Position numbers and translations under genes: made by a program | Notes under the pieces: generated by a model | What the model saw: the letters and a program-made list of their open reading frames with translations, nothing else | Told to the model about the DNA's origin: nothing | Database searches by the model: none | Source of the DNA: DAOUAJ01 sp034433615 | Lineage (GTDB): Bacteria; Chloroflexota; Anaerolineae; DUEN01 | Length of the DNA: 6,872 nucleotides | Reading direction: 5' to 3' | NCBI GenBank assembly: GCA_034433615.1 | Contig: DAOUAJ010000274.1 | Span: 1-6,872, forward strand | In this document: positions 4,720 to 6,872 of the stretch, piece by piece | Layout of the letters: every line of letters begins with the position of its first letter | Position numbering within the stretch: position 1 is the stretch's first letter

Positions 4720-6162
4720 ATGACCCAAGAGTATGAAGCCGTCATCGGCATGGAAGTTCACGCCCAGATCCTGACTGCGTCCAAAATGTTCTGCGGGTGC
4801 AGCGCAGACTATGTAGACGCGCCGGCCAACACCCACGTCTGCCCGGTTTGCCTGGGCATGCCCGGTATGCTGCCGGTCATTAACCGACGAGCCGTGGAGC
4901 AGACTGTGCGCACCGGTCTGGCCCTTAACTGTCAAATCTCGCCCATCTCCGTCTTCGCCCGCAAGAACTACAACTACCCCGATCTCCCCAAGGGCTATCA
5001 GATCTCCCAGTACGAGATGCCCCTCTGCCACGACGGCTGGCTGGATATCGAGCTGGCCGACGGACAGACGCGGCGTGTTCGCATCCGGCGCGCTCACCTG
5101 GAAGAGGACACCGGCAAGCTGATACACGTGGACGGCCACTCCCTGGTGGACCTCAACCGGGCGGGGGTGCCGCTCCTGGAGATCGTGACGGAGCCGGATC
5201 TGCGCACGGCCGAGGAGGCGTACACCTATGTAGTCCGGCTGCGCCAGATTTTGCGCTACCTGGGCGTGTCCAGCGGCGACATGGAAAAGGGTGCCATGCG
5301 CTGCGAGGTGAACGTGTCTGTGCGTCCGGTGGGCACTCAAGAGCTGGGCACCAAGGTGGAGATCAAGAACTTGAACTCCTTCCGTTCGGTCCGGCTCTCG
5401 CTGGAGTATGAGATCGCCAGGCAGATTGCGTCGCTGGAGAAGGGAGAGCCGGTGGAGCAGGTGACGATGGGCTGGGACGAGGAGCGCGGCCGCACCGTGG
5501 TGCAACGCACCAAGGAGTCGGCCCACGACTATCGGTATTTCCCAGAGCCGGACCTGCCGCCGCTGAAGCTGAGCGCGGAATGGGTGGAGGAGCTACGAGC
5601 GAGCTTGCCTGAGCTGCCTGCGGCGCGCCGGGATCGCTTCATGGCCGCTTACGGTCTCTCCCGGCAGGATGCCAACCTGCTCACAGAGGAACGCGCTGTG
5701 GCCGATTTCTTCGAGACCGCGGCCCAGGCTTACACGGGCGAGGCGCGGGCCATCGCTAACTGGATCACCGGCGAGCTATTTCGTCTGCTCAACGCTCAAG
5801 GTATAGACATCACGGCCATGCCGGTGAAGCCGGCCAGCCTGGCGGAGCTGCAAATGCTGGTGGACCAGGGCACGATCAACCTGAACACCGCCAAGCGGGT
5901 GCTGGAGACCATGTTCCGCACCGGTCAGCCGCCCAGGGCTATCGTCGAGGCGGAGGGGTTGGCCCAGGTCAGTGATCAGGAAGCCCTGGCTGCTATGGTC
6001 GCCCGTGTGATCGCTGAACACCCGGAGGAGGTGGCGCGCTACCGGGCGGGCAAGACCACCGTGCTGAGTTGGCTGATGGGCCAGGTCATGCGGGCTACGC
6101 GTGGGCAGGGCCACCCGCAAATGGTGCGACGACTGTTGCAGGATGCGTTGGACCAAAAGTAG
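4720..6162 (+). CDS. gatB: Asp-tRNA(Asn)/Glu-tRNA(Gln) amidotransferase subunit B
   Basis: 480 residues, full length. GatB is the tRNA-binding and kinase-like subunit of GatCAB. It activates Glu-tRNA(Gln) or Asp-tRNA(Asn) with ATP and receives ammonia from GatA, and the complex acts in the cytoplasm. Seen in order: YEAVIGMEVHAQI (5-17), a cysteine set C25, C27, C41 and C44 (FCGC...CPVCLGMPG) that is likely zinc-binding, KNYNYPDLPKGYQISQYE (82-99), the family signature HLEEDTGKLIH (126-136) with LVDLNRAGVPLLEIVTEPD (142-160), and KVEIKNLNSFR (212-222). The C-terminal YqeY-like helical tail ends GQVMRATRGQGHP (454-466). The ribosome site is weak: only TAAGG two bases before the ATG, so translation may depend on coupling with bfr. 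gatA and gatC are not in the window. Its presence suggests that the organism uses the indirect route to Gln-tRNA and/or Asn-tRNA. Confidence 0.97.
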   Translation: MTQEYEAVIGMEVHAQILTASKMFCGCSADYVDAPANTHVCPVCLGMPGMLPVINRRAVEQTVRTGLALNCQISPISVFARKNYNYPDLPKGYQISQYEMPLCHDGWLDIELADGQTRRVRIRRAHLEEDTGKLIHVDGHSLVDLNRAGVPLLEIVTEPDLRTAEEAYTYVVRLRQILRYLGVSSGDMEKGAMRCEVNVSVRPVGTQELGTKVEIKNLNSFRSVRLSLEYEIARQIASLEKGEPVEQVTMGWDEERGRTVVQRTKESAHDYRYFPEPDLPPLKLSAEWVEELRASLPELPAARRDRFMAAYGLSRQDANLLTEERAVADFFETAAQAYTGEARAIANWITGELFRLLNAQGIDITAMPVKPASLAELQMLVDQGTINLNTAKRVLETMFRTGQPPRAIVEAEGLAQVSDQEALAAMVARVIAEHPEEVARYRAGKTTVLSWLMGQVMRATRGQGHPQMVRRLLQDALDQK

Positions 6163-6184
6163 GAATCCATGGCAAACCCAATGA

Positions 6185-6207
6185 CGGATTTGCAGGAAAC
6201 GAATCTG
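6185..6207 (+). other. Hairpin between gatB and the terminator
   Basis: CGGATTTG (6185-6192) pairs with CGAATCTG (6200-6207) over eight positions, two of them G/T, around the loop CAGGAAA. It lies 15 bases before the terminator stem. It may be a 3'-end stabilising hairpin of the operon or part of a gdh leader. Confidence 0.3.
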
Positions 6208-6222
6208 AAGAGTTATGTTGAG

Positions 6223-6249
6223 AAGGGCGGACGATGGTCTGCCCTTTTT
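6223..6249 (+). terminator. Rho-independent terminator after gatB
   Basis: AAGGGCGGAC (6223-6232) pairs over its full ten positions with GTCTGCCCTT (6237-6246), with one G/T (6229/6240), around a GATG tetraloop. A run of five T (6245-6249) follows. This is a textbook intrinsic terminator and the natural end of the ald-to-gatB transcript. It stops only 25 bases before the gdh ATG, which leaves no room for a separate promoter between them. Confidence 0.9.
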
Positions 6250-6260
6250 AATCTCGACCC

Positions 6261-6267
6261 AAGGAGG
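6261..6267 (+). promoter_or_regulatory. Ribosome binding site of gdh
   Basis: AAGGAGG, a full consensus match, lies seven bases before the ATG at 6275 and twelve bases after the terminator T-run. Confidence 0.88.
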
Positions 6268-6274
6268 CGAAACC

Positions 6275-6872
6275 ATGAGCGAGATGGCTTTACGAGGCCT
6301 TGATCCCCTGCAGATGGCTCAACAGCAGTTTGACGAAGCTGCGGCCTATCTGGACGTCCCGGCCGGCTATCTGGCCAAGCTGCGTGTGCCTGAGCGGGTC
6401 CTCGTAGTGAACTTCCCTGTGATTATGGACGATGGCGAAATCCAGATGTTCACCGGCTATCGTGCCCAACACTCTACCGCCTGTGGGCCGGCCAAAGGTG
6501 GCATCCGCTATCATCCGGCGGTCACCCTGGAAGAAGTGTGTGCCCTGGCCATGTGGATGACATGGAAGTGTGCGGTAGTTGGTATCCCATACGGCGGCGC
6601 CAAAGGCGGCGTCGTCTGTGACCCCAAACAGCTCTCGACTCGTGAGATCGAACGACTGACGCGGCGCTACACCGCCGAGATTTCCATCATCATTGGCCCC
6701 GATCGGGACATTCCGGCTCCGGATGTAAACACCAACCCACAAATCATGGCCTGGCTCATGGACACTTACAGCATGGGCGTGGGGTACGCTGCGCCCGGGG
6801 TGGCCACTGGCAAGCCCTTAGAGATCGGCGGCTCGCTGGGGCGCAATGAGGCGACGGCGCGCGGCGTGCTCT
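6275..6872 (+). CDS. gdhA: Glutamate dehydrogenase (Glu/Leu/Phe/Val family), N-terminal part
   Basis: 199 codons are visible before the right edge, roughly half of a usual 415-430-residue hexameric enzyme. The family oxidatively deaminates glutamate to 2-oxoglutarate and ammonia with NAD(P), reversibly, in the cytoplasm. Key positions align with the Clostridium symbiosum enzyme at a constant offset of 15: K74 (GPAKGGIRYHP, substrate carboxylate), K98, catalytic K110 (PYGGAKGGV) and catalytic D150 (PAPDVNTN). TGKPLEIGGSLGR (178-190) enters the coenzyme domain, which is cut off, so NAD versus NADP preference cannot be read. The compact N-terminus and GIRYHPAVT region favour glutamate dehydrogenase over leucine dehydrogenase. 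The start is fixed by a perfect ribosome site. It follows the gatB terminator, so it is either separately promoted from upstream or expressed by read-through. Confidence 0.94.
   Translation, partial: MSEMALRGLDPLQMAQQQFDEAAAYLDVPAGYLAKLRVPERVLVVNFPVIMDDGEIQMFTGYRAQHSTACGPAKGGIRYHPAVTLEEVCALAMWMTWKCAVVGIPYGGAKGGVVCDPKQLSTREIERLTRRYTAEISIIIGPDRDIPAPDVNTNPQIMAWLMDTYSMGVGYAAPGVATGKPLEIGGSLGRNEATARGVL

Noticed and set aside
4531..5526. 331-codon open frame on the - strand opposite bfr and gatB
   Set aside because: It spans two clearly real genes in antisense, has shadow-like composition (His, Leu, Arg, Gly) and no ribosome site or known domain.
6169..6303. 44-codon open frame starting MANPMTDLQE between gatB and gdh, with AGGA five bases before its ATG
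   Set aside because: It would run through the intrinsic terminator and the gdh ribosome site, overlap the gdh start, and end in a basic, unstructured tail. A leader peptide cannot be excluded but is not supported.
1..6872. CRISPR array, tRNA, rRNA, transposase, phage or toxin-antitoxin genes
   Set aside because: Both strands were read for spaced direct repeats, cloverleaf sequences and relevant protein motifs, and none was found. The coding content is ordinary metabolism, transport and translation.

Overview
The window is about 6.9 kb of fairly G+C-rich bacterial DNA in which every complete gene lies on the + strand. The ald-to-gatB run, a CxHPRC-type dipeptide transporter ATPase, a haem-type bacterioferritin and strong GGAGG ribosome sites fit a free-living bacterium. 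Codon and protein character look closest to Chloroflexota (Anaerolineae/Thermoflexia-like). That assignment is an impression from protein style only and is of low to moderate confidence. No phage, insertion sequence, CRISPR, tRNA or rRNA sequence was seen.

Layout. Positions 1-88 hold the first 29 codons of a leftward gene whose start looks like a DHA2-type MFS drug exporter. Positions 89-539 are a divergent intergenic region with a leftward TATAAT box, a plausible rightward promoter and several inverted repeats, including a 23-bp perfect palindrome. Positions 540-1571 encode a lone oligopeptide/dipeptide ABC transporter ATPase. Positions 1572-1883 are a second, unusually dyad-rich intergenic region carrying a good promoter (TTGGCT-17-TATAAT) and a large 5'-leader hairpin. 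From there an apparent four-gene operon runs: alanine dehydrogenase (1884-2996), a class I/II PLP aminotransferase with a TTG start (3013-4173), bacterioferritin (4239-4706) and GatB (4720-6162). An intrinsic terminator follows at 6223-6249. The window ends inside a glutamate dehydrogenase gene (6275 onward).

How the genes fit together. Alanine dehydrogenase, the aminotransferase and glutamate dehydrogenase together could interconvert alanine, glutamate, 2-oxoglutarate, pyruvate and ammonia, and the peptide transporter ATPase could supply amino acids. GatB uses glutamine-derived ammonia to make Gln-tRNA(Gln) and/or Asn-tRNA(Asn). The theme is nitrogen and amino-acid handling, with bacterioferritin as the outlier.

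The proteins are ordinary, well-conserved families with their key residues in place. I found no new protein system. The parts most worth a second look are non-coding: the ald leader with mutually exclusive pairings and a repeated CGGTCA/TGACCG dyad around its promoter, the palindrome pair upstream of the ABC gene, and a terminator so close to gdh that it may act as an attenuator.
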